NCBI RefSeq assembly: GCF_003258705.1
Contig: NZ_CP029480.1
Coordinates: forward strand, 2,294,001-2,358,000
Direction of reading: 5' to 3'
DNA length: 64,000 bases
Origin: Arcticibacterium luteifluviistationis
GTDB lineage: Bacteria > Bacteroidota > Bacteroidia > Cytophagales > Spirosomataceae
This document shows positions 1 to 7,873 of the stretch, piece after piece; within the stretch, counting starts at the first letter, position 1; each line of letters starts with the position of its first letter. The notes beneath the pieces were generated by a model. The model made no database searches. It worked only from the letters and a program-made list of their open reading frames with translations, and was not told where the DNA came from. Made by a program: the position numbers and the translations under genes.

Positions 1-987
1 GAAGATGTTTTCCCGAACACGCCTGAAAGCATACTACCAATGCCTGAAAACCTGCCTAAAAACAGATATGGTTTAGCTCAATGGCTTACAAATCCTGAGC
101 ATCCACTCACTGCCAGAGTAGCGGTGAATAGAATCTGGCAGAATATTTATGGGACAGGTTTAGTAAGAACAGCTGAAGATTTTGGTAACCAAGGAGAGAT
201 GCCCTCCCACCCTAAATTGCTGGATTATTTGGCGATTGGCTTCATGGAGTCAGGCTGGGATGTAAAGAAACTGATGAAAGACATGGTGATGACAGCCACC
301 TATCAGCAAAACTCTACAGCCACAGAAGAACACAGAGAAAAAGACTTAGAAAATAGATTCTTAGCCAGAGGCCCAGCCAACAGGCTTACGGCGGAAATGA
401 TGCGAGACAATGCTTTAGCGGCTTCAGGATTGCTAAAAGAGGATATTGGCGGCAAAAGTGTAAAACCTTATCAGCCTCCTGGACTTTGGGAAATAAACAA
501 TACCACTTACAAGGCTGACACCACAGATGCTGTGTACCGCAGAAGTTTGTATGTGTTAATAAAGCGTTCTGTACCTAACCCTACGCTCGCTACTTTTGAC
601 GGAAACTCCAGAAGCTATTGCGTCATTAGACGCCAAAAAACCAATACGCCTTTACAAGCCTTGGTTACCCTAAACGACCCTACTTATGTAGAAGCGTCTA
701 AAGTTTTGGGCGAAGAAATGGCAAAAATAGCAGACCCGAAAAAAGCGATTATTAGTGCCTACAGGAAATTAACAGGCAAAACCCCACAGCCAGAGGAATT
801 AGAAATTCTATTGGACGTAAGGACTAAAGAAATAGCAAATTTTAAGAAAAACCCTGCTAAAACTAAAGGCTGGCTAGAAGCGGGATATTATCAAATTGAC
901 AAAACAGTGGCTCCTTATTTAGTAGCTTCTAATGCCGTAGTGGCAAACCTTATAATGAATTCTGACGCCACCTTAATGAAAAGATAA
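1..987 (+). CDS. DUF1553 (PSD1) protein, C-terminal part, cut by window start
   Basis: The frame is open from base 1, so only the last 328 residues are seen and the true start lies upstream. The segment NRYGLAQWL, then TARVAVNRIWQ and EDFGNQGEMPSHPKLLDYLA, is characteristic of the DUF1553/PSD1 domain, which normally follows a cytochrome-like PSCyt1 and a DUF1549 domain in a protein of roughly 800-1100 residues. The family is abundant in Planctomycetes and Verrucomicrobia, is thought to be exported, and has no settled biochemical role. One base separates its stop from the DUF1501 gene, and that pairing is the usual genomic partner arrangement. The family call is firm; the function is unknown. 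The cytochrome part, if present, cannot be seen here. Confidence 0.9.
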   Translation, partial: EDVFPNTPESILPMPENLPKNRYGLAQWLTNPEHPLTARVAVNRIWQNIYGTGLVRTAEDFGNQGEMPSHPKLLDYLAIGFMESGWDVKKLMKDMVMTATYQQNSTATEEHREKDLENRFLARGPANRLTAEMMRDNALAASGLLKEDIGGKSVKPYQPPGLWEINNTTYKADTTDAVYRRSLYVLIKRSVPNPTLATFDGNSRSYCVIRRQKTNTPLQALVTLNDPTYVEASKVLGEEMAKIADPKKAIISAYRKLTGKTPQPEELEILLDVRTKEIANFKKNPAKTKGWLEAGYYQIDKTVAPYLVASNAVVANLIMNSDATLMKR

Positions 988-988
988 A

Positions 989-2506
989 ATGAGTCATCAT
1001 CATCACAAAGATTTCAGAATTGATTCGCCAGATTTTGGTGAATTGAACAAAAAAATTGACAGGAGAAACTTCCTGAATAAAACCTCCTTAGGTTTAGGTA
1101 CGCTTGCTTTAGGCTCTTTATTTGGCTTTGATAAGTTGAATTCAAAACCTCAAGCTAGTTCTGGTGTCATTTCCGATGAGGAAATGCAGCAGCAGATTCT
1201 AGCCAGTATTCCGCACTTTGCCCCAAAGGCAAAACGTGTGGTTTATATGTTTATGAGTGGTGGACCTTCACAGTTTGAAACCTTTGACTATAAGCCAAAA
1301 CTGGTGGATATGATGGGGCAAGACCTGCCTGAATCTGTTAGAGGTGGGCAGCGACTAACGGGTATGAGTGCCTCTCAGAGTAGTTTGCCTTTGGCACCTT
1401 CTTTCACTGGTTTTAATAAATACGGAGAGTCTCAAACTTGGGTGAGCGATTTGCTGCCACATACCGCACAAATAGTAGATGAGCTGTGTATTGTCAAGTC
1501 TGTTTACACAGAGCATATTAATCATGACCCTGCTATCACCTTTTTCCAAACAGGACATCAGCTTCCGGGAAGGCCTTCTATAGGCTCTTGGATGAGTTAT
1601 GGTTTAGGTTCTGACAATGAGAATTTACCTTCTTTTATCGTTTTAGTTTCTAAAAACGGAGGGAAAGACCAACCGCTTTATTCTAGATTGTGGGGAAATG
1701 GCTTTTTACCTACGGAGCACCAAGGCGTGCAATTTAGAGCAGGAAAAGACCCCGTTTTATTCTTGAACAACCCTGAAGGTTATGATGGAAAAGACAGAGA
1801 AGAAATGCTGGGTTACTTGAAAAAGCTGAACAATTTTCAAAACGAAGCGATAAACGACCCTGAAGTTGATGCTAGAATAGCACAGTACGAAATGGCATTC
1901 AGAATGCAAACATCTGTACCGGAAGTAATGGATACGGCAGGAGAAAGCGATGAGACTTTTGAAATGTATGGACCTGACAGTAGAGACTCTGGTTCTTATG
2001 CTGCCAATTGCCTTTTGGCCAGAAAACTCCTAGAAAAAGACGTAAAGTTTATTCAATTATACCATCAAGGTTGGGACCATCACGGCGGGCTACCAAATGG
2101 CATAACGCAGCAATGTAAAAACACTGACCAGGCCACAGCTGCTTTCATCAAAGACTTAAAACAACGAGGCTTGTTAGAAGATACCTTGGTCATTTGGGGT
2201 GGAGAGTTTGGAAGAACCGCTTACTCGCAAGGAAAACTAACAAAAACCAACTACGGTAGAGACCACCACCCAAGATGCTTTACCATGTGGATGGCAGGTG
2301 CGGGTGTCAAAAAAGGATTTACCTATGGAGAAACAGACGATTTTAGTTATAACATTACCAAAGACCCTGTACATGTGCATGATTTCCATGCTACACTCAT
2401 GAAGCTGACCGGAATGGACCACGAAAGACTGACCTTCAAATCTCAAGGAAGGCGTTTTAGACTCACCGACGTACACGGAAAAATAGTTAACGACATACTC
2501 AGCTAA
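989..2506 (+). CDS. DUF1501 protein, Tat-exported
   Basis: A 505-residue DUF1501 protein, a relative of the alkaline phosphatase/sulfatase fold. A Tat-like signal, DRRNFLNKTSLGLGTLAL, lies at about residues 24-41, preceded by an unusual His-rich start (MSHHHHKD). The C-terminal half carries family hallmarks: WDHHGG, GGEFGRTAYSQG, GRDHHP, and a last segment with HDFHATLMKLTGMDHERL and GRRFRLTD. His and Asp residues in these motifs are probably metal ligands (inference). It starts 1 bp after the PSD1 gene and is followed 12 bp later by an NHL protein, so the genes are very likely co-transcribed. No substrate is established for the family, although DUF1501/PSD1 pairs often sit near glycan-degradation genes. 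Confidence 0.92.
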   Translation: MSHHHHKDFRIDSPDFGELNKKIDRRNFLNKTSLGLGTLALGSLFGFDKLNSKPQASSGVISDEEMQQQILASIPHFAPKAKRVVYMFMSGGPSQFETFDYKPKLVDMMGQDLPESVRGGQRLTGMSASQSSLPLAPSFTGFNKYGESQTWVSDLLPHTAQIVDELCIVKSVYTEHINHDPAITFFQTGHQLPGRPSIGSWMSYGLGSDNENLPSFIVLVSKNGGKDQPLYSRLWGNGFLPTEHQGVQFRAGKDPVLFLNNPEGYDGKDREEMLGYLKKLNNFQNEAINDPEVDARIAQYEMAFRMQTSVPEVMDTAGESDETFEMYGPDSRDSGSYAANCLLARKLLEKDVKFIQLYHQGWDHHGGLPNGITQQCKNTDQATAAFIKDLKQRGLLEDTLVIWGGEFGRTAYSQGKLTKTNYGRDHHPRCFTMWMAGAGVKKGFTYGETDDFSYNITKDPVHVHDFHATLMKLTGMDHERLTFKSQGRRFRLTDVHGKIVNDILS

Positions 2507-2518
2507 TATTTAAACCCT

Positions 2519-3628
2519 ATGCAAAAGAGACGAAATTTCATAAAAAACACAACGCTTCTAGGAGCAATAGCCGCCATAGGCTCGCCCATTAAAAGCTTTG
2601 GTATTTTACACCAAAACTTGGAAGATGAAACCATCATAGGCCATGGCGATTATAAGTATAAAGTAGATAAAGGATGGGCAAAATTGAGCGTTAGCTATAA
2701 CCCGCTTTTAAACTGCCATGAAATGGTGCAAGACAGCCAAGGCCGTCTTATCATGATAGGCGACCACACCAATAATAACATCTTGATTTTTGATAAATCT
2801 GGTAAGCTCTTAGACTCTTGGGGACATGCATTCCCTGGCGGACACGGACTTTCTATAGGCAAAGACCAAGGGGAAGATTTCCTACTAATTACCGACTGCG
2901 GATGGTTTCAAAACAAAACGGGTGGCTATGAAAAACAAGCTGGTCAAGTGGTCAAAACAGATTTAGAAGGCCGCCTTCAATTTGCTCTTGGGCATCCTAA
3001 AACCATTGGTATTTACCGAGAAGACGAACCTTTTATGCCAACCGAAACAGCCGTAGCCCCAAATGGAGACATTTATGTGGCAGACGGATATGGCAGCGAT
3101 TATATTATTCAGTACGACAGCAAAGGGCAATACATCAGGCATTTTGGTGGTCATAATAATGAGAACAAAGAGCATAATTTGTCCAATGCACATGGTGTGG
3201 CTATTGACTTAAGAAACCCTGCAAAGCCAACGTTGATTTGTACCTCAAGAAATGAAAACTGCTTTAAGATTTTCACGTTAGATGGTAAGTTTATCGAAAG
3301 AATTGACTTGCCTGGCATGCACGTTTGTAGACCAGTTTTGCATAATCAAAACATTTACGCTGGCGTATGTTGGAGCAAAGACGAAGAAGGAAAAACCAAC
3401 TGGGGCGACTCTGGATTTGTGACCATACTAGACCAAAATAATAAGGTAATTAGTAACCCTGGCGGACAAGCACCGAAATACACAGGAGGTAAATTACAAG
3501 CCACCACAAATTTGAAAAATCCAGTTTTTGCTCATGGACATGACGTGTGCATAGATGAGGACGACAGTATTTATGTTTGTCAATGGAATGCCAGACACAC
3601 GGCACCAGTGAAATTAACTCGCGTGTAA
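2519..3628 (+). CDS. NHL-repeat six-bladed beta-propeller protein, Tat-exported
   Basis: 369 residues. The N-terminus MQKRRNFIKNTTLLGAIAAIG fits a Tat signal with an RRNF core. The rest is a beta-propeller of NHL type: repeated blades such as NNILIFDKSGKLLDSWG, GDIYVADGYGSDYIIQYD and NCFKIFTLDGKFIERI span roughly residues 70-360. It resembles the propeller of peptidylglycine alpha-amidating lyase-like proteins, but I see nothing that proves lyase activity. It lies 12 bp after the DUF1501 gene and 1 bp before the membrane cytochrome gene, so it is probably a periplasmic partner of that complex (inference). Confidence 0.82.
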   Translation: MQKRRNFIKNTTLLGAIAAIGSPIKSFGILHQNLEDETIIGHGDYKYKVDKGWAKLSVSYNPLLNCHEMVQDSQGRLIMIGDHTNNNILIFDKSGKLLDSWGHAFPGGHGLSIGKDQGEDFLLITDCGWFQNKTGGYEKQAGQVVKTDLEGRLQFALGHPKTIGIYREDEPFMPTETAVAPNGDIYVADGYGSDYIIQYDSKGQYIRHFGGHNNENKEHNLSNAHGVAIDLRNPAKPTLICTSRNENCFKIFTLDGKFIERIDLPGMHVCRPVLHNQNIYAGVCWSKDEEGKTNWGDSGFVTILDQNNKVISNPGGQAPKYTGGKLQATTNLKNPVFAHGHDVCIDEDDSIYVCQWNARHTAPVKLTRV

Positions 3629-3629
3629 T

Positions 3630-5006
3630 ATGGTATTGTTAGATTTAAGTACATTTCTTGGTAGAATGCATCCACTGGTGGTGCATTTACCTATTGGTTT
3701 CTTATTAATTGCCGGCATTTTCCATTTGGCATCTTACTTGCCTAAATATGATAATCTTGGCAAAGCCACTGAATTGGCCTTGCTTTTAGGTGGACTTTCG
3801 GGCGTAGCTGCTTGTGTTTTAGGATGGCTTTTGTCAAATACGGGAGACTATTCTTATCAATTATTGGAAAACCATAAACTCAGCGGAATAGGGCTAACTG
3901 CTTTAAGTTTACTGCTTTATTTCTTCTTAACGGATAAAGGAAAAGCTATCCTAGATTTGCCCAAAAAGGCATTAACTGCTCTTTTTCTATCCATTATAGG
4001 ACTAATGAGCTATGCTGGGCATCAGGGTGGAAATCTTACGCATGGTACGGAATACTTGACCTTGGCTACTTTAACCGAAACCAAAAGAGAGATACCTGAG
4101 AAGCTAGAAGATGTGTTGGTTTTTGAAGATTTAGTTCAGCCCATTCTGGACAAAAAATGTACGCAATGTCACCAGTCTGGTAAGAAAAAAGGTGAATTGG
4201 TATTGACCTCTTATGATGACATCATCAAAGGCGGCAAAAATGGTGCGATACTCAGCTTAGGAAATATAGACGAAAGTGAAATAATCAGAAGGGTCACTTT
4301 AGAAAAAGAGCATGAGGAATTTATGCCCACAGATGGTAAAACACCGCTAACTAAAGAAGAGCTAGCCATTTTAAAATGGTGGATTACAAATGACGCTGTG
4401 AACAAAGAAGTAGCCTTTTTAGGCTTAGAAAGCCATAAAGAAGTGCTAGACAATGTGGAACTGTACCTTGGTTATAAAAAAGCTTCACATGGTGGTGAAA
4501 ATAATTTAGCTAGCCAAGAAAGCTATAATCCTAACATTCCTGCCAATGCAGACCTGAGTTTATTACCGGAAATAGAAAAAGGTGGCTTTACTTTTAGAGT
4601 TATGAATCATGAGCCTTTAATGCTTGATATTGCGATTGACAGAAACAGACAGACTGATAAAATAGATGTAAAAGGACTTCTACCTTTGGGCAAAAACATT
4701 GTTTGGCTTAACTTGGCTGATGCTGCCCTTTCAAGTTCAGAGATTCAAGAAGTCAGTCAATTAGAGAACCTAGAAAAGTTAAAGCTGAATGGAAACAAGA
4801 TTGAAGACGCTTTTCTTCCAAAATTGGCTTCGCTCAAATACTTGAATGCCGTTAATTTAAATGACACCCCAATTTCCAATAAAGGCTTAAGCTCTTTTAA
4901 AGGCCATGAAAGCCTAAAACATATTTATGTTTGGCGTAGCCAACTAAATAAAGCGGAAGCTGCTAAATTTACAGAAGAGAACCCGAATATAGAGGTGGTT
5001 TTGTAA
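3630..5006 (+). CDS. Membrane DUF2231-like / c-type cytochrome / leucine-rich-repeat fusion
   Basis: 458 residues in three parts. Residues 1-150 hold about four hydrophobic segments with HPLVVHLPIGFLLIAG, a DUF2231-like membrane domain. Next comes a single CTQCH haem site (Cys177, Cys180, His181) inside a planctomycete-type cytochrome domain ending near EEFMPTDGKTPLTKEELAIL, whose Met may be the sixth ligand. Residues about 340-458 form leucine-rich-repeat-like turns (NLEKLKLNGNKIEDAFL, LNAVNLNDTPISNKGL). It follows the NHL gene by 1 bp and ends the operon. It probably passes electrons at the cytoplasmic membrane while the repeat domain binds a partner (inference). The domain calls are good; the electron donor is unknown. 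Confidence 0.82.
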   Translation: MVLLDLSTFLGRMHPLVVHLPIGFLLIAGIFHLASYLPKYDNLGKATELALLLGGLSGVAACVLGWLLSNTGDYSYQLLENHKLSGIGLTALSLLLYFFLTDKGKAILDLPKKALTALFLSIIGLMSYAGHQGGNLTHGTEYLTLATLTETKREIPEKLEDVLVFEDLVQPILDKKCTQCHQSGKKKGELVLTSYDDIIKGGKNGAILSLGNIDESEIIRRVTLEKEHEEFMPTDGKTPLTKEELAILKWWITNDAVNKEVAFLGLESHKEVLDNVELYLGYKKASHGGENNLASQESYNPNIPANADLSLLPEIEKGGFTFRVMNHEPLMLDIAIDRNRQTDKIDVKGLLPLGKNIVWLNLADAALSSSEIQEVSQLENLEKLKLNGNKIEDAFLPKLASLKYLNAVNLNDTPISNKGLSSFKGHESLKHIYVWRSQLNKAEAAKFTEENPNIEVVL

Positions 5007-5054
5007 CTATTACATTTCTAGGAAAAAGATAAAATAAATATATTCCCAATATCG

Positions 5055-5146
5055 CCCTGTACTGTCTGAGCACCGACAAAATTCATAAACAAATTTTGTT
5101 GCACAATTGCTCAATTTTAGAATTTTGTTGGTGTGAGTTTACAGGG
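5055..5146. repeat. Long imperfect inverted repeat
   Basis: The left arm begins CCCTGTA and ends CACCGACAAAATTC (5055-5084); the right arm is GAATTTTGTTGGTG to ACAGGG (5120-5146). The inner 14 bases pair with one mismatch, and the ends also pair. Together with the palindrome 15 bp downstream it fills the gap between the cytochrome and SGNH genes. It could serve as the operon's terminator, but no T-run follows, and it looks more like a REP-type intergenic element. Confidence 0.6.
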
Positions 5147-5160
5147 TGTGGTTCTTTTTG

Positions 5161-5188
5161 GTTCGTTTTTCTTCAAAGAAAAATGAAC
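5161..5188. repeat. 28-bp near-perfect palindrome
   Basis: GTTCGTTTTTCTT is followed by AAGAAAAATGAAC-like sequence, so the two halves pair over almost the full 28 bp, with mismatched bases at the fourth position from each end and at the centre. It lies between the larger inverted repeat and the SGNH gene start. I saw no second copy in the window. A dispersed intergenic repeat is likely; a role in the SGNH gene leader is possible. Confidence 0.6.
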
Positions 5189-5294
5189 TCCCCACTGGAA
5201 AGTGAGCCGAGTTAAAGGTAATCTGCGTTCTGAGGTTATAAAAAAATCACTTCTCTTGTTTTTCAATACATTAAAACGGAAGTAAACTAAAAAT

Positions 5295-6005
5295 ATGAAA
5301 AGAAGAGACTTTCTTTTAGCCAGTTTGGCTGCTCTTAGCATTCCTGCTTACGCGAGTACGAAGAAAAAGAAAATTGCCTTTATAGGCGATAGCATAACCG
5401 CTAATGGTGGCTATATAGATTCCCTGAGGGAAAACGCTCAAATCTCAGCTCATTTTGATTTAGTAAACTTTGGAAAAAGCAGCGAAACTGTTTCTGGACT
5501 TTCAGAAGCTTTTCATGACCCTAAAAGACCTTATCTTTTTGATAGATTAGACAGTATTTTAGCAGAAGACCATTTTGACGTTTGCTTTCTTTATTACGGT
5601 ATAAATGATGCTATTTATAGCCCATTTGACCAGAAACGCTTTAAAGCCTACAAAAAAGGAATCGCGAAAGCTGTTAAAATCATTGCCAAAACAGGAGCCA
5701 AAGTAATTCTGCTCACTCCTACCCCTTTTATGGAAACTGGTATGGAACCTAATGACGATTTGCCATTGGATAGTTACAGCTATAAAGAGCCTTATTACAA
5801 ATACAATTCTGAGGTTATTAGTCGCTATGCCGCGTTTATTTCTACCTATACCAACAAGAATGTTCTCAAAACGATAGACACCTACCACCCAGTCCTAGAT
5901 AAAGCCGCCATTTCTTTTGGCCAAGACCGCATTCATCCATTACCAGCAGGGCATAAGGTTATTGCGGAAACTATTTTGAAAAACGTAAACTGGAACAGCC
6001 TTTAA
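5295..6005 (+). CDS. SGNH/GDSL hydrolase, Tat-exported esterase
   Basis: 236 residues. The start MKRRDFLLASLAALSIPAYA is a compact Tat signal. The catalytic blocks are all present: IGDSIT with the nucleophile Ser33, the Gly of NFGKSS, YYGIND with Asn near 104, and DRIHPLPAGH with Asp211 and His214. This matches periplasmic carbohydrate acetylesterases of the rhamnogalacturonan acetylesterase/TesA-like type, so deacetylation of a glycan is the best guess. It stands alone, 288 bp after the cytochrome operon, with the fucosidase gene converging on its 3' end. The substrate is not shown by the sequence. Confidence 0.87.
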   Translation: MKRRDFLLASLAALSIPAYASTKKKKIAFIGDSITANGGYIDSLRENAQISAHFDLVNFGKSSETVSGLSEAFHDPKRPYLFDRLDSILAEDHFDVCFLYYGINDAIYSPFDQKRFKAYKKGIAKAVKIIAKTGAKVILLTPTPFMETGMEPNDDLPLDSYSYKEPYYKYNSEVISRYAAFISTYTNKNVLKTIDTYHPVLDKAAISFGQDRIHPLPAGHKVIAETILKNVNWNSL

Positions 6006-6011
6006 ACAAAA

Positions 6012-6045
6012 AAGAGGCTGTCTCACTAGTGTGAAACAACCTCTT
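6012..6045. terminator. Bidirectional hairpin terminator
   Basis: Arms AAGAGG(C)TGT and ACA(A)CCTCTT enclose a TCAC/GTGA-like inner stem. It sits 6 bp after the SGNH stop and about 65 bp from the convergent fucosidase stop, so it can serve both genes. An A-rich stretch lies before it on the + strand. Confidence 0.6.
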
Positions 6046-6109
6046 CTACTTAACTCACATTACTCGGAGAAAATTATTATTCAATCAATCCTTTTACCCC
6101 TAAGTTTCT

Positions 6110-7606
6110 TTAATTAATCTTAAGACCATAAGCAAAGTTACATGGTCTGTAAGAAGGTAAAATCACTTTCAAACCTGCCTTAGTCTGCTTAAACTTGATA
6201 GTTTCGTCAGAACCCATCATCGTTATAGTGTTGATTTTGGCTGTATAATTAGGATTCCCTTTTGCTAAAGTCTTGATAAGAATTTCGTTGCTTTTTGGCC
6301 ACTCCATTAAGAAAGCATAAAGCTGCTCCCCTTGCATGGTGTATCTGATATCTTCTGAGCCTAAGTCTTTATTGTTCCCTTCAGAAAGGTGCCCTTCTAC
6401 TATTTTAGTAGGACCTTCGCCGTAAATACTGAATGGTCGGCTACCGTAAATGGCTTCTCCGTTTACTTTCAACCAGTCGCCCATTTCTAGTAAAACCTTC
6501 TGCTGGTCGTAAGGAATAGTTCCGTCAGATTTTGGCCCAACATTTAAAAGCATACTTCCGTTTTTACTCACGATGTCCACTAAATCGTCTATCAGCGTAT
6601 TAGTTTCTTTTGACTCCCAGTTACTCACATAACCCCATGAGTTTTTACCAATTGAAGTGTCTGTTTGCCAGAAGAAGTCTCTAATTTTCGCAGATTTACT
6701 TCTTTCCATATCAAATAAGAATGAACCACGGCGTAAAGACTCAAACTTGTGATTTTTGCCCTGCAATACCACTTCTTTGTTCCAGTCTAGCCCTTTGTTG
6801 TAATAATAAGAGGTCAATTTCAAATGCTCTGGAGCATACTCAGGTCTATCCCAGCCAAAGTCAAACCACAGAATATCTGGCTGATAATTATCAATCAACT
6901 CCGTAGTTCTTTTCATCCACATATCCTTAAACTCTTCAGTAGGAGCTTCATTACTACTTTTCATTACCGGGCCGTACAATTGCTCAAATTTTGGAGCAGT
7001 ATTTCCCAATTCTGGCTTCTTAGTAAAAAAGTCTTGATTAAAGGCCAAATGTGACGATACGCCAAACTTCATTCCTCTTTTTGCTGTCTCCTTTTGAAGT
7101 TCGCCAACAATGTCTCTTTTAGGTCCCATATCCACAGAGTTCCAAATGGTATAAGAAGAGTTATACATAGCAAAAGCATCATGATGCTCCGCCACGGGTA
7201 CAATATACTTTGCACCTGACTTCTCAAAAATATCTAACCACTCACCCGCGTCAAATAGCTCTGCTTTAAACTGAGGTATAAAATCTTTATAACCAAACTC
7301 ACTTGGATGGCCATAAGTCTTTACATGATGTAAATAAACATCTGATGGCCCCTGTTTGCCTTTATTACCATGGTAAGAAGTGCTAGAGTTTTCGTCTATA
7401 TACATATTACGAGCATACCACTCTGAGCCATAAGCCGGTACAGAATACACACCCCAGTGAATGAAGATACCGAATTTGGCATCTTTAAACCATTCTGGAA
7501 TCTCATATTTTGTAGCTATTTGGTCCCAGTCTTCACGATATCTTTCTTGTGAAAATGCCGACAGAAAACCTGCTACCAATAAAAGAGTCAATGTTATTTT
7601 TTTCAT
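6110..7606 (-). CDS. Alpha-L-fucosidase, GH29
   Basis: 498 residues, the usual length of a GH29 enzyme with a beta-sandwich C-terminal domain. A cleavable signal, MKKITLTLLLVAGFLSAFSQ, is followed by the GH29 hallmarks KFGIFIHWGVYSVPAYGSEW, YIVPVAEHHDAFAMYNS and DILWFDFGWD, in which Asp249 is the expected nucleophile. It removes terminal alpha-L-fucose from glycans by a retaining mechanism, probably in the periplasm. It lies downstream of the FG-GAP gene, separated by a 267-bp gap with a strong hairpin, so it probably has its own promoter. The nearby sulfatases suggest a fucan-like substrate (inference). Confidence 0.95.
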   Translation of the reverse strand: MKKITLTLLLVAGFLSAFSQERYREDWDQIATKYEIPEWFKDAKFGIFIHWGVYSVPAYGSEWYARNMYIDENSSTSYHGNKGKQGPSDVYLHHVKTYGHPSEFGYKDFIPQFKAELFDAGEWLDIFEKSGAKYIVPVAEHHDAFAMYNSSYTIWNSVDMGPKRDIVGELQKETAKRGMKFGVSSHLAFNQDFFTKKPELGNTAPKFEQLYGPVMKSSNEAPTEEFKDMWMKRTTELIDNYQPDILWFDFGWDRPEYAPEHLKLTSYYYNKGLDWNKEVVLQGKNHKFESLRRGSFLFDMERSKSAKIRDFFWQTDTSIGKNSWGYVSNWESKETNTLIDDLVDIVSKNGSMLLNVGPKSDGTIPYDQQKVLLEMGDWLKVNGEAIYGSRPFSIYGEGPTKIVEGHLSEGNNKDLGSEDIRYTMQGEQLYAFLMEWPKSNEILIKTLAKGNPNYTAKINTITMMGSDETIKFKQTKAGLKVILPSYRPCNFAYGLKIN

Positions 7607-7633
7607 ACTTTTTATTTAAAATCTAAAAGACAC

Positions 7634-7662
7634 ACAAAAAGAGAGAAACTCTCTCTTTTTGT
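7634..7662 (-). terminator. Perfect 13-bp hairpin with U-rich arm
   Basis: Arms ACAAAAAGAGAGA and TCTCTCTTTTTGT flank the loop AAC. It lies about 210 bp past the FG-GAP gene stop and just upstream of the fucosidase start on the same strand. It can end FG-GAP transcripts or attenuate read-through into the fucosidase gene. The rest of 7607-7873 shows no other feature I can support. Confidence 0.6.
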
Positions 7663-7873
7663 AACCTCCTAACTACTAACTAAACCAATTCTTCGACTTA
7701 TTCAACACTTGCAATATAGTACCACTACAAATACAGCGACACCACACTTTCTTTGCTGATTATTAATCTATAACAAAATTATACTATTAATAAGATGCTA
7801 GAAACCTCTATTTGAGCATAACCTAATATGATTTAAGCATGCCTAGATTAGACCACTTCTGTAGAAACAAATT

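Noticed and set aside
5559-5888. 109-codon minus-strand frame inside the SGNH gene
   Set aside because: It is antisense to conserved catalytic motifs and its composition looks like a reversed coding shadow.
6012-6045. GAGGCTGTCTCA-like end as an insertion-sequence terminal repeat
   Set aside because: It resembles some transposon ends, but there is no transposase and both arms sit within one short hairpin between convergent genes, so a terminator is the simpler reading.
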